42,954 nt of DNA, taken from Deltaproteobacteria bacterium (GTDB lineage: Bacteria > Desulfobacterota > Desulfobaccia > Desulfobaccales > 0-14-0-80-60-11). The stretch lies in assembly GCA_023381945.1 (NCBI GenBank), contig JAMCQY010000343.1:1-42954 (forward strand). The letters run 5' to 3'. How positions within the stretch are numbered: the stretch's first letter is position 1; every line of letters starts with the position of its first letter. Shown piece after piece: positions 7,922 to 15,588 of this stretch. The notes below the pieces were generated by a model that saw only the letters and a list, made by a program, of their open reading frames with translations, was not told the origin of the DNA and ran no database searches. The position numbers and the translations under genes were made by a program.

Positions 7922-8583
7922 GGCAATAGCCGGCCGTCCTGCATCCTGAGCATGCGGTCGGCGAAGCTGCCGGCCTCCGGGGCGTGGCTCACCAGGACCA
8001 CAGTCTTCTGCCACTGCCGATGCAGGTGGGAAAAAAGTTCCAATATTAAGGCAGCCGTAGCGGAATCGAGGTTACCGGTCGGTTCATCCGCCAGGACCAC
8101 GGCCGGATTGTTAATCAAGGCCCTGGCAATGGCAGCCCGCTGCATCTCGCCCCCGGAAACCTGATGCGGCTTGTGGTCCAGCCGCCGCGCCAGCCCAACC
8201 TCTATCAACCAATGTTCGGCTGCCTCCCGGGCCTCGGAAACTTCCGCCCCCCGCAGCATCCGAGGCATCGCCACATTTTCCACCAGGGTCAACAAGGGGA
8301 GCAGGTTGAAGGACTGAAACACCACCCCCACCTTATCACGGCGGAAGCGGGTAAGTTCCGGTTCCTTTAAATGAGCCAAATCACGTCCGTCAATAATTAC
8401 CCGGCCGCGGGTAACCGGCTCCAGGCCGCCGATAATGTGCAGCAGGGTGCTCTTACCGCACCCGCTTTTACCGGTGATGGCGACAAATTCTCCGGAAACG
8501 ATCTTTAGGTCAATCTCTTTCAGGGCCCAAATCGCCTCCGGTCCCCGCTGGTAAACCTTGCTCACTCCCTGCAATTCGATCAA
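7918..8583 (-). CDS. ABC transporter ATP-binding protein (YbbA/LolD/MacB type)
   Basis: The 221-aa nucleotide-binding subunit partners the FtsX-like permease encoded directly downstream with a 4-bp overlap, so the two are translationally coupled. Visible motifs are Walker A GKSGCGKST, Q-loop VVFQSFNLLPLLTLVENV, signature SGGEMQRAAIARAL, Walker B VVLADEPTGNLDS and switch His in VLVSHAPE. The short length and the PLLTLVENV segment are typical of the LolD/MacB/YbbA subfamily of extrusion systems. The start at 8583 (MIELQGVSKVYQRG) is the family-typical N-terminus. The precise substrate cannot be read from the sequence. Confidence 0.93.
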   Translation of the reverse strand: MIELQGVSKVYQRGPEAIWALKEIDLKIVSGEFVAITGKSGCGKSTLLHIIGGLEPVTRGRVIIDGRDLAHLKEPELTRFRRDKVGVVFQSFNLLPLLTLVENVAMPRMLRGAEVSEAREAAEHWLIEVGLARRLDHKPHQVSGGEMQRAAIARALINNPAVVLADEPTGNLDSATAALILELFSHLHRQWQKTVVLVSHAPEAGSFADRMLRMQDGRLLP

Positions 8584-8850
8584 CTGCAGCCTCCGGAATC
8601 GATAAACCTGACAAATTCAAGCGTCAATCTAAATCTAGGACTGCCGCCCTCAACTGTCCATATCCCTCGACAAGGAGAAGGGCATATCCTCCAAACGGCG
8701 GCTTACCCCCATAAAATTTAAAGTTTCACGCCGGGATACCGATTCATCATCAAGTCAGCCTCATCTCTGGCTAGAATCCCCGTCCGATTTCAGGAGGAAA
8801 CGGCTATCTCCAATCTGAGCCCGGCAGAAATTACCAGATACGCCCGCCAG

Positions 8851-9579
8851 ATGAATTTGGAGGAGTGGGGCCGGGAGGCCCAGGAGCGGGTCAAAGCCTC
8901 CCGGGTTCTCCTCGCTGGCGCCGGCGGCCTGGGAGCCGCCACCGCCCTTTACCTCTTGGCCGCCGGCGTAGGCGCGATCCGATTGGTGGACAACTCTCGG
9001 GTTGGCCTGACCGATCTGAGTCACCAAGTGCTCTATCGGGAACAGGACTTGGGAAAGGCCAAGGCCGCCGCAGCCGAGCGTCGTCTCAAGGAAGTCAATT
9101 CCTTCAGCGCTGTAGAATCATTGGTGAAGGTCATTTCTCCCCACAACGTCTCCTGCCTCACCTCCGCCTGCCAGGTGCTTATAGACGCCACCAATAATGC
9201 GGCCGCAGGTCTGCTCCTGAACCAGGCCGCGGCGAAACAGCAAATTCCCCTGGTGCATGCAGCCGTTTGGGACCTCGATGGCCGAGTCACCACGTCTTGG
9301 CCCGGTCGCAGCCCCTGCCTGTCCTGCTTATGTCAAGAAACCTCCCACCCCGGCCGGCCCTCCCTTTTAAGTCCGCTTTCCGGCATTCTGGGAGCCCTGC
9401 TGGCCCTTGAGGCCCTGCGCATCCTGGGCGGAGTGGGTCCAGCCTTGTTGGGCCGCGTCTTATATTTTCATGGCACCAGCCTCAAGTTCACCGAAAAGCT
9501 TCCAAAACCAAGCCCCACCTGTCCAAATTGCCAGAATCCCCGATCAAAAAAATTATCGGAAATCAAAAAATCCGATTGA
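8851..9579 (+). CDS. ThiF/MoeB/HesA-family adenylyltransferase (E1-like)
   Basis: An E1-like enzyme that should adenylate the C-terminus of a ubiquitin-like sulfur carrier (ThiS/MoaD type). The ATP/Rossmann motif GAGGLGAATALYLLAAGVG, the following acidic LVDNSRVGLTDLSHQ and two CxxC pairs (PCLSCLC, TCPNC) for structural zinc are present. The ATG at 8851 removes the normally conserved N-terminal helix. That helix (LSPAEITRYARQ) is encoded in frame upstream, and a perfect AGGAGG at 8792-8797 sits 8 bp before an in-frame ATC at 8806. A CTG is at 8815. The real start is therefore probably upstream and non-AUG. No sulfur-carrier gene is adjacent, so it cannot be assigned to thiamine, molybdopterin or another pathway. 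Confidence 0.85.
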   Translation: MNLEEWGREAQERVKASRVLLAGAGGLGAATALYLLAAGVGAIRLVDNSRVGLTDLSHQVLYREQDLGKAKAAAAERRLKEVNSFSAVESLVKVISPHNVSCLTSACQVLIDATNNAAAGLLLNQAAAKQQIPLVHAAVWDLDGRVTTSWPGRSPCLSCLCQETSHPGRPSLLSPLSGILGALLALEALRILGGVGPALLGRVLYFHGTSLKFTEKLPKPSPTCPNCQNPRSKKLSEIKKSD

Positions 9580-9740
9580 CCTCGCAAAATCAGCAAAATC
9601 TCTTCTCTTCTAAAACCTGATTGCGAACCTCGTGCGGTTTTTCAAAGGCTTGTCCGGCGTGCTTCGAAATAAAGCAAAAAAACATCAAATATTTTCTAAA
9701 GTTTTTCAGTCAATGTCTCGATAGATTAATTAAAAGTTGG

Positions 9741-9848
9741 GCCGGCATTCCACAGGCAAAATGACGTGGGTGCGCCGCCTAAGCCGGCAGCCAATGCAGT
9801 TTTGTCGGCCAACGGCTAGAGGGGTTTTTTAGCCGCGTGGCTTTTATT
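9741..9848 (+). terminator. Structured leader ending in a terminator-like hairpin before the MerR-type gene
   Basis: Two elements are visible. GCCGGC at 9741-9746 can pair with GCCGGC at 9783-9788, enclosing CCAC/GTGG and AGGC/GCCT pairings that may interleave as a pseudoknot. A strong hairpin (GGCCAACGGCTA at 9807-9818 with TAGCCGCGTGGC at 9830-9841) is followed at once by TTTTATT. It ends only 18 bp before the ATG of the next gene. It could be the terminator of the ThiF-like transcript (stop at 9579) or an attenuator for the regulator. It matches no riboswitch class I know well. Confidence 0.5.
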
Positions 9849-9865
9849 AAAATCGGAGAACGCCC

Positions 9866-10189
9866 ATGACTCTAAAACAATTTTCCGCTGACCTGATGCT
9901 TACCATCGACCAGATCTCCCAACTCACCGGCGTGCGCAAGTCTACCCTGCGTTACTGGGAAAAATCCTTCAATCTTTGCCTGAAGCCTTCCCGGACCCAT
10001 TCCAATCGCCGGGAGTATTCCTTGGAAGACCTGGAGCGCATCAAGACCATTAAGCTCCTCCTGGAACAGGAACACCTCACTTCTCATGGTGTGCGCCTGC
10101 GCCTGAACGAACTCTTTCCCGCCAGGCCCGGAGGAGATCTGAATCGCCAGGCCAAACCCGGTCAAGCCAGGGCCGTCTCTTCCCCCTAA
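9866..10189 (+). CDS. MerR-family-like transcriptional regulator
   Basis: The protein has 107 aa. Residues 12-75 are a MerR-type winged HTH (LTIDQISQLTGVRKSTLRYW, then NRREYSLEDLERIKTIKLLL). The WEK instead of WEx-G and the short length without a long dimerisation helix or effector domain place it with the small DNA-binding MerR-like proteins common in Desulfobacterota. The tail (residues 88-107) is Pro/Gly/basic and probably disordered. The ATG at 9866 has GGAGA 7 bp upstream. It sits behind the hairpin at 9807-9848 and is convergent with, and overlaps by 4 bp, the SPL-like gene. Confidence 0.85.
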   Translation: MTLKQFSADLMLTIDQISQLTGVRKSTLRYWEKSFNLCLKPSRTHSNRREYSLEDLERIKTIKLLLEQEHLTSHGVRLRLNELFPARPGGDLNRQAKPGQARAVSSP

Positions 10190-11301
10190 TCGGTGGAAAA
10201 GACCTGGCGATCGAGTCTGCGGGACAATTCCGCCGTAGTCGGATTCTGCCCGAAGACTTCCCGCCAAACCCGGGGACTCTCCATGCAGAGGTAAAGTTGC
10301 GTCCCTGGGGCGGCCTCGGCTAACCATTGGCGCATGCGGCTGTACATCTCTACGCGTATGTCCTTGAAATAGCGCAGCTTGCCGTCCGGGGCCCGGACCA
10401 TTTCCTGGGATGCAATCTGGGTCCTGGGGAACCGCTGGTTAATCAGGGGTCGTAGAGACGGCATAAATCTCAGCCCGCCCAGGCTGATCCAGGCAATGCT
10501 TGGCGCTGGCACCGCATCCCCCAGTGCGGCTGCCGTTCGCCGATAAGCCTCTTCCCAGCCAGGGAAATAGATCAAAGGATCGAAGTGGAAAGCCAACCGG
10601 AAACCCGCGGCTGCCGCGGCTCGGGCTGCCTGGAGCCGTGCCGCCAGCGGCGAGGCCAATCCTTCTTCGGCCCGGATAACCTCTGCCGGATTTAGAGACC
10701 AGGCGAAGACCACCTGGGGATTGGGGCCTAAGGGCAATAGTTCTTCGATTTCAGCGCGTTTGCTTTTGATCTCCAGGACCGCCTGCCTGCGGCCTTTAAA
10801 CCAGGGAATCAAGCGCTGATTAAGGCCCATGATGGCGTCCAGGGCCAGGCTGTCGCCAAACTCGCCGGTCCCCAGACGCCAGACCGTCTCAGGATTGGCC
10901 GCCGCCTCTGTTGCCAGGTCGCGCTCCAGTTCCGCCAGCAAATCCTCCACATTGACGAAAATAGTGATGGCCGGCACGTTCAGGTAGCCCTGGAGCACGC
11001 AGTAGGTGCAATCCATGGGGCAGTTAAGCGCCACCTGGAGCACCTGGTAGCCGCAGCAGATATAATCTCTGGTGCCGGGGCAAGGGCGCCGGAACGGTCC
11101 CTTTTGCACCGCCAGCAGCAGCGTGCGCTTGGCCGTAGGCCACCACCGGGCCCGTTCGTGCTCCGGGGCTTCCAGGACCCTTCGATCTTCGATTACTTCC
11201 ACCGGCACCTGCGGCAAACGCGCCAAAATCCGCCGGGTCATGGGATAGTCCCGGGCGTCTTTCTCAATTATGATTCGGCGAATGCGCTTTGTTATCATCA
11301 T
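10186..11301 (-). CDS. Spore photoproduct lyase-like radical SAM protein
   Basis: The protein has 371 aa. The radical SAM cluster motif is the SPL-type CxxxCxxC, seen as NCPMDCTYCVLQGYLN (about residues 93-108). It is followed by segments typical of SPL homologues (VWRLGTGEFGDSLALD, VVFAWSLNPAEVI). True SPL repairs 5-thyminyl-dihydrothymine in germinating spores. Homologues in non-sporulating Gram-negatives are known but their substrate is not established. Here nothing sporulation-related is nearby, so a DNA photoproduct repair or other radical function remains open. The tandem ATG start at 11301 (MMITKRIRRIIIEKDA) gives the family N-terminus. It is convergent with the MerR-like gene. Confidence 0.82.
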   Translation of the reverse strand: MMITKRIRRIIIEKDARDYPMTRRILARLPQVPVEVIEDRRVLEAPEHERARWWPTAKRTLLLAVQKGPFRRPCPGTRDYICCGYQVLQVALNCPMDCTYCVLQGYLNVPAITIFVNVEDLLAELERDLATEAAANPETVWRLGTGEFGDSLALDAIMGLNQRLIPWFKGRRQAVLEIKSKRAEIEELLPLGPNPQVVFAWSLNPAEVIRAEEGLASPLAARLQAARAAAAAGFRLAFHFDPLIYFPGWEEAYRRTAAALGDAVPAPSIAWISLGGLRFMPSLRPLINQRFPRTQIASQEMVRAPDGKLRYFKDIRVEMYSRMRQWLAEAAPGTQLYLCMESPRVWREVFGQNPTTAELSRRLDRQVFSTD

Positions 11302-11436
11302 GGTGAACAGAAAGCAATGAGATGGTTTATCCTAACTTAAAAAGCATTCTTTGCACACCAGGACAATCGTACTAAACTTTTGAAATGATTGGTGGGCACT
11401 GAAGCCTGTCTCACCCTGAAAAGAGTTGATTTTGGT

Positions 11437-11459
11437 GGGGCGGCCGTCCCTGGCCGCCC
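11437..11459. repeat. Short GC palindrome (GGGCGGCC-family)
   Basis: GGGGCGGCC-GTCCCT-GGCCGCCC is a perfect hairpin in the gap between the SPL-like gene and the MITE. It belongs by appearance to the many short intergenic palindromes of this genome. Confidence 0.7.
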
Positions 11460-11515
11460 AAGGATCCGCCAGGGCTTTTTAATTGTTATTAAAAGGTAAG
11501 CACGAACTTAAAGGA

Positions 11516-11645
11516 GAGCCCTCTGCGAAAGTCATGGAGAACAGCCGCCCTCGGCTGTATTTAGCAGGCGAGGGCGCCTACTCTCCATCATATTGTGCAA
11601 ACTGAAGTTTGTTGCCATGTGGAAAGGGACTTTCGCAGAGGTCTC
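11516..11645. mobile_element. 130-bp MITE with terminal inverted repeats and target-site duplication
   Basis: The 18-bp ends (11516-11533 and 11628-11645) are inverted repeats with one mismatch, of which 13 bp (CTCTGCGAAAGTC) are perfect. A 5-bp direct repeat AAGGA flanks the element on both sides (11511-11515 and 11646-11650), as expected for a target-site duplication. There is no transposase inside. The interior (11534-11588) is a double-hairpin REP bounded by ATGGAGA/TCTCCAT, related to 34270-34325. Ends beginning GAG(A/C)CCTCTGC resemble IS5-superfamily termini, but the parent element is not assigned. It is inserted in the 5' end of the higA gene. Confidence 0.85.
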
Positions 11646-11960
11646 AAGGAGAAAGTTGTTCCGATTCATCCAGGGGAGATCTTGTTGGAAGAATTCATGA
11701 AACCTTGGGGGCTCTGTCAGAGCAGGCTGGGGCGCGATTTAGGGGTTTCTCCCCGGCGCATCAATGAGATTATCCACGGCAAACGCAGCATAACGGCGAA
11801 CACCGCTCTGAGGTTGAGTCGCTACTTTGGCACCTCGGCGGAATTTTGGCTGGGACTTCAGGCCGATTATGACTTGGATGTGACTTCAGACCTTCTGGCA
11901 GACAGAATAGAACGGCAAGTTAAGGTGTTTGTTCCAACATCTGAGCCGCCGGGCGCTTAA
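11595..11960 (+). CDS. higA: HigA-family antitoxin-like HTH protein, 5' end interrupted by MITE, no toxin partner
   Basis: The body from VVPIHPGEILLEEF through PRRINEIIHGKRSITANTAL to YFGTSAEFWLGLQADYDL is a textbook HigA (XRE-type HTH) antitoxin. HigA normally represses its own higBA operon and neutralises the mRNA-cleaving toxin HigB, which is encoded just upstream. No higB is present here. The first usable start is a GTG at 11595 (another at 11619), both inside the MITE and without a ribosome binding site. Without the MITE, the frame would continue upstream as STNLKEKVV. The insertion plus duplication is 135 bp, in frame, but carries a TAG. The gene may be weakly expressed or dead, though the HTH part is undamaged. 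Confidence 0.82.
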   Translation: MQTEVCCHVERDFRRGLKEKVVPIHPGEILLEEFMKPWGLCQSRLGRDLGVSPRRINEIIHGKRSITANTALRLSRYFGTSAEFWLGLQADYDLDVTSDLLADRIERQVKVFVPTSEPPGA

Positions 11961-12054
11961 CCGGTTACTCCAAAACGAGTTCCAGAAAAACAGGCCTAAA
12001 ATAGGGGTGCGTCGTACTCCGGTTGCTTCACTTTTAGCAAGCGCCCAAATTAGC

Positions 12055-12079
12055 AGGGGCGACCCGCTGGGTCGCCCCT
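12055..12079. terminator. Palindrome between convergent genes, possible bidirectional terminator
   Basis: AGGGGCGACCC-GCT-GGGTCGCCCCT is a perfect 11-bp-stem hairpin followed by AATTTT on the plus strand. It lies between the stop of higA and the stop of ppdK. The same sequence type recurs at 15533-15552, so it is a dispersed repeat that may serve as a terminator. Confidence 0.6.
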
Positions 12080-12111
12080 AATTTTGCATATTGGAATACG
12101 ATTATCTTTTC

Positions 12112-14937
12112 TTACAGCGATTTCGACCTTATCTGGCCGCCCTTCTCATCCTTGATGGCGGCGTGGGCTGCGGCCATGCGGGCGATGGGGATGCGCATGG
12201 GCGAGCAGGACACATAATTCAGCCCGATGCGATGGCAAAAATCGATGGCCTGGGGCTGGCCGCCATGTTCGCCGCAGATGCCGATCTTCAGGTCAGGCCG
12301 GGTCTTGCGCCCCTCCTTCACCGCATGCTGCATGAGCCAGCCCACCCCCAATTCATCCAGGATCTCAAAGGGGTTGTGTCTCAGGATGCCCTCGGTGTTG
12401 TAGATGGGCAGGAACTTATTCTCCGCATCCTCCCGGGAGAAGGAAAAGGTTCCCTGGGTCAAATCGTTGGTGCCGAAGGAGAAGAATTCAGCGGTTTCCG
12501 CTAATCGGCCGGCCCGCACGCAGGCCCGGGCGATTTCCACCATGGTGCCGAATTTGTACTTAATTTTGACGTTATAGCGTTTTTCCACCTCGGCATGGAT
12601 TTCCTGCACCCGGGGCTGCACCCAGACCAATTCCTGGCGGGTGCAGACATTGGGGATCATGATCTCCGGCCGGACGTCGATCTTCTCCCGCAGGGCAATA
12701 GCCGCAGCCTCGAAGATCGCCTGAATCTGCATATCGTAGATTTCCGGAAAAGAGATGCCGCAGCGCACCCCGCGGTTGCCCAGCATGGGATTGTATTCAT
12801 ACAGCACCCGGACCCGGCGCAGCACCTTCTCCTTCTGTTCGAGGATTTTCTGGTCCAGACCCTTCTTCTTAAAATCGCTGAACTCCCGGGTCACGGTTTC
12901 GATGCTGGGCACGTATTTGTGCATTTCCGGGTCCAGAATCGCCAGGGTGCCGGGGATCTGCTCCAGGGCGCTCAAAATTTGGTTAAACTCTTTGAGACGG
13001 TTGACTTCCGTAAGGAGCTCTTCGATGCTGGGCAGGAATTCATGCAGCGGAGGGTCCAGCAGCCGGATGGTCACCGGCAGCCCGTCCATCGCCTTAAAAA
13101 TTTCCACGAAGTCCTGGCGCTGCATGGGCATGAGCTTGTTGGCCCAGTTCTTGCGCTCTTCCGGAGTGTCCCCCAGGATCAGGTTGCGCATCTGGGGCAG
13201 GCGGTCCGCTTCGTTGAACATGCGCTCGGTGCGACACAGGCCGATACCCTGGGCGCCGTGCTGCCGGGCCTTTTTGGCCATGGCCGGGGTGTCGGCGTTG
13301 GCCCAAACCTGAATCTTGGCCTTCTTGTCGGCCCATTCCATCAGGGTAGCCAGGTCCTTGGGGAGTTCCGGGTCCAGCATGGGGACGGCTCCCAGGTAAA
13401 CCCCGCCGGAGGTGCCGTCAATAGTAACGATGTCGCCTTCCTTGATGACGGTGCCGCCCAGCCGGGCTTCTTTCAAATCGTAATTGATGTCCAGGCCCTC
13501 AGCCCCGGAGACGCAGGGTTTGCCCATGCCCCGGGCCACCACTGCGGCGTGGGAGGTCTTGCCGCCGCGGCTGGTAAGAATTCCCTGGGCCGCAAAGAAA
13601 CCGTGAATATCTTCGGGCTTGGTTTCGATCCGGGTCAGGATGATTTTCTCCCCCTCATTGCCCATCCTTTCGGCCCGGTCGGCATCGAACACCACTTTGC
13701 CCACGGCCACCCCCGGGGAGGCGGAGATCCCCTCGGCCAGCGGTTCCTGCTTGAATTCGGGATCAATGCGCCGGTGCAGGAACTGTTCCAGCATTTCCGG
13801 CTCGATCCGCAACAAGGCTTCCTCTTCGCTGATCAAGCCCTCTTTGAACATATCTACCGAGGTCTTGGTCAGCGCCCAGGCATTCATCTTGCCATTGCGG
13901 GTCTGCAGCATGTAGAGCTTGCCCCGCTCAATAGTGAACTCGAAGTCCTGCACCTCCCGGTAGTGTTTCTCCAGAGTGCTGCGCATCTGCTCCAATTCCC
14001 GGTAGACCGCGGGCATGTCGGTGCGCAGCTCCTTCAAGGGCCGGGGAGTGCGGATGCCCGCCACCACGTCCTCGCCCTGGGCGTTGATCAGGTAATCACC
14101 ATACAACACATTCTCGCCGGTGCCGGGGTCCCGGGTGAAACCCACGCCGGTGGCGCAATCATTGCCCATGTTGCCGAAGACCATGGTGCAAATGTTTACC
14201 GCGGTGCCGTTGGCCAAATCCGGGGTAATGTTGAACTGGCGCCGGTAGTCCACGGCGCGTTTGCCCATCCAGGATTTGAATACCCCCTCGATGGAAATTA
14301 TCAACTGTGCCCAAGGATCCTGCGGGAAGGGCCTGCCGGTCTGGCTCTTGATATGCTCTTTGAATTTGTTGCAGATTTCGGCCATGGCCTCTGCCGAAAG
14401 CTCGGTATCTACAGTAGCGCCATATTTTTTCTTTGTTTCCTCAAATATTTCATCAAAGCCGGCATCCGGCACTCCTAAGCCGATCTTGCCGAAGAGCTGC
14501 AGAAAGCGGCGGTAAGCATCGTGGACGAAGCGTTCGTTCTTGGTCAGGGCGATCATGCCTTTGGCGGTGTCATCATTGAGGCCCAGATTAAGGATGGTAT
14601 CCATCATCCCCGGCATGGACAGGGCGGAGCCGGAGCGCACCGAAACCAATAGTGGTTTATTCGGGTCGCCAAAACCTTTGTTGGTCTTCTTCTCCAGGGC
14701 CTCCATATAATCGTGCACTTCATTCATCAGGCCGTCAGGCATGTGCGAGCCCTGGGCAAAATAATCGAGATTCGCCTCTGTGGTGATAGAAAAGCCCGGG
14801 GGCACCGGCAGCCCGATCTGGGTCATGGAGCATAGACCGGCGCCTTTGCCTCCCAAAAGTTTCTTATTGGTGCCGTCGCCTTCCTCAAAGGCATAACAAT
14901 AACGTTTGGTTGCCTCTTTTGCCGATTGCTTCGCCAT
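12112..14937 (-). CDS. ppdK: Pyruvate, phosphate dikinase (PpdK) with internal duplication
   Basis: Catalyses reversible interconversion of pyruvate, ATP and phosphate with PEP, AMP and pyrophosphate. The 941 aa comprise an N-terminal ATP-grasp domain (GGKGAGLCSMTQIGLPVPPG), a swivelling phosphohistidine domain (GGKTSHAAVVARGMGKPC, catalytic His near residue 460) and a C-terminal PEP/pyruvate TIM barrel (FFSFGTNDLTQ, catalytic Cys in GICGEHGG near 887). The usual length is about 870-900. The excess comes mainly from about residues 618-690, where LDPPLHEFLPSIEE is echoed about 40 residues later by LDPEMHKYVPSIET. AAGGAG lies 9 bp before the ATG. With pckA in the same window it indicates active PEP-pyruvate cycling. 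Confidence 0.96.
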   Translation of the reverse strand: MAKQSAKEATKRYCYAFEEGDGTNKKLLGGKGAGLCSMTQIGLPVPPGFSITTEANLDYFAQGSHMPDGLMNEVHDYMEALEKKTNKGFGDPNKPLLVSVRSGSALSMPGMMDTILNLGLNDDTAKGMIALTKNERFVHDAYRRFLQLFGKIGLGVPDAGFDEIFEETKKKYGATVDTELSAEAMAEICNKFKEHIKSQTGRPFPQDPWAQLIISIEGVFKSWMGKRAVDYRRQFNITPDLANGTAVNICTMVFGNMGNDCATGVGFTRDPGTGENVLYGDYLINAQGEDVVAGIRTPRPLKELRTDMPAVYRELEQMRSTLEKHYREVQDFEFTIERGKLYMLQTRNGKMNAWALTKTSVDMFKEGLISEEEALLRIEPEMLEQFLHRRIDPEFKQEPLAEGISASPGVAVGKVVFDADRAERMGNEGEKIILTRIETKPEDIHGFFAAQGILTSRGGKTSHAAVVARGMGKPCVSGAEGLDINYDLKEARLGGTVIKEGDIVTIDGTSGGVYLGAVPMLDPELPKDLATLMEWADKKAKIQVWANADTPAMAKKARQHGAQGIGLCRTERMFNEADRLPQMRNLILGDTPEERKNWANKLMPMQRQDFVEIFKAMDGLPVTIRLLDPPLHEFLPSIEELLTEVNRLKEFNQILSALEQIPGTLAILDPEMHKYVPSIETVTREFSDFKKKGLDQKILEQKEKVLRRVRVLYEYNPMLGNRGVRCGISFPEIYDMQIQAIFEAAAIALREKIDVRPEIMIPNVCTRQELVWVQPRVQEIHAEVEKRYNVKIKYKFGTMVEIARACVRAGRLAETAEFFSFGTNDLTQGTFSFSREDAENKFLPIYNTEGILRHNPFEILDELGVGWLMQHAVKEGRKTRPDLKIGICGEHGGQPQAIDFCHRIGLNYVSCSPMRIPIARMAAAHAAIKDEKGGQIRSKSL

Positions 14938-15177
14938 GTCGCCCTTCTCCTTATCTATTTCGGTTTGCGAAAATTGCCCTAATATATCAATGAAGGTAAT
15001 TTATTTACATATCATGTAATTGTGAAAAAATTCAAAAAGAAAATGCATTTTTGTCACTTGCTGGCTCGATCCCTCCCCAGGATCACCGAAAAGCCGGCAA
15101 ATCCTGGCAAATATCCCTATCTTTGCTATAATGCCCGGGATAATAGATTATTGCGCTAATGTTCCTAAAGGATAGCG

Positions 15178-15528
15178 ATGCTACCGTTAAAATTCGATTT
15201 TGTCTCGAGGGAGGATCGGCGAGGTATCACTATTGAAGGCCTGGAAGCCGGACCTGCTGACCCGGAAGGGGCCTTCCACCTGCAAGTGCGGCTGGCCCGG
15301 GACCACCTGGTCCTCAGTGTCTGGCCCATCAAAAGTGAAATTCTCCAGGTTGCCGACCAGCTTTCCCAAATCCTGGGGCCGCCCCGGTCCGCCCCCGCAG
15401 TCTGCGGCTTCGGCGACTGCCAGGATGATGACAAGGACGCCCTCACCCAGACCACTATGTGGGAATTCGACCCGGCCACCCGGACCGAAGTGCTGGAAAA
15501 GGTAAAGGCCTTTTTGAGATTGCCATAA
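15178..15528 (+). CDS. Hypothetical protein (116 aa)
   Basis: I do not recognise it. It is a small soluble protein without a signal peptide or TM segment. A beta-rich N-terminus (PLKFDFVSREDRRGITIEG, FHLQVRLARDHLVLSVWPI) is followed by a helix (SEILQVADQLSQILG), then a Cys-containing acidic turn (VCGFGDCQDDDKDAL) and a C-terminal helix. AAAGGA 7 bp before the ATG at 15178 supports the start. It is divergent from ppdK. Downstream are two palindromic repeats that may end the transcript before the convergent OCD gene. Confidence 0.7.
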   Translation: MLPLKFDFVSREDRRGITIEGLEAGPADPEGAFHLQVRLARDHLVLSVWPIKSEILQVADQLSQILGPPRSAPAVCGFGDCQDDDKDALTQTTMWEFDPATRTEVLEKVKAFLRLP

Positions 15529-15532
15529 CAAA

Positions 15533-15588
15533 GGTGACCCGCTGGGTCGCCCAATAGCGCGGCAGGGGCGGGTTTAAGACCCGCCCCT
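15533..15588. repeat. Two adjacent GC palindromes between convergent genes
   Basis: GGTGACCC-GCT-GGGTCGCC (15533-15552) is followed by AGGGGCGGGTTTAAGACCCG with CCCCT (15564-15588). The first is related to 12055-12079, the second to 38313-38341. The second abuts the stop codon of the OCD-family gene at 15587. They may act as a bidirectional terminator. Confidence 0.75.

Noticed and set aside
9741..9848. Possible c-di-GMP (GEMM) riboswitch before the MerR-like gene
   Set aside because: CACAGGCAAA recalls GEMM-I, but the tetraloop receptor region, GCAAAGCC and the GGGTTaCCG end are absent.
12595..14478. 627-codon open frame on the plus strand
   Set aside because: It is antisense to ppdK, a clear enzyme with all catalytic motifs. 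The frame is open only because of the GC-rich codon usage of ppdK.
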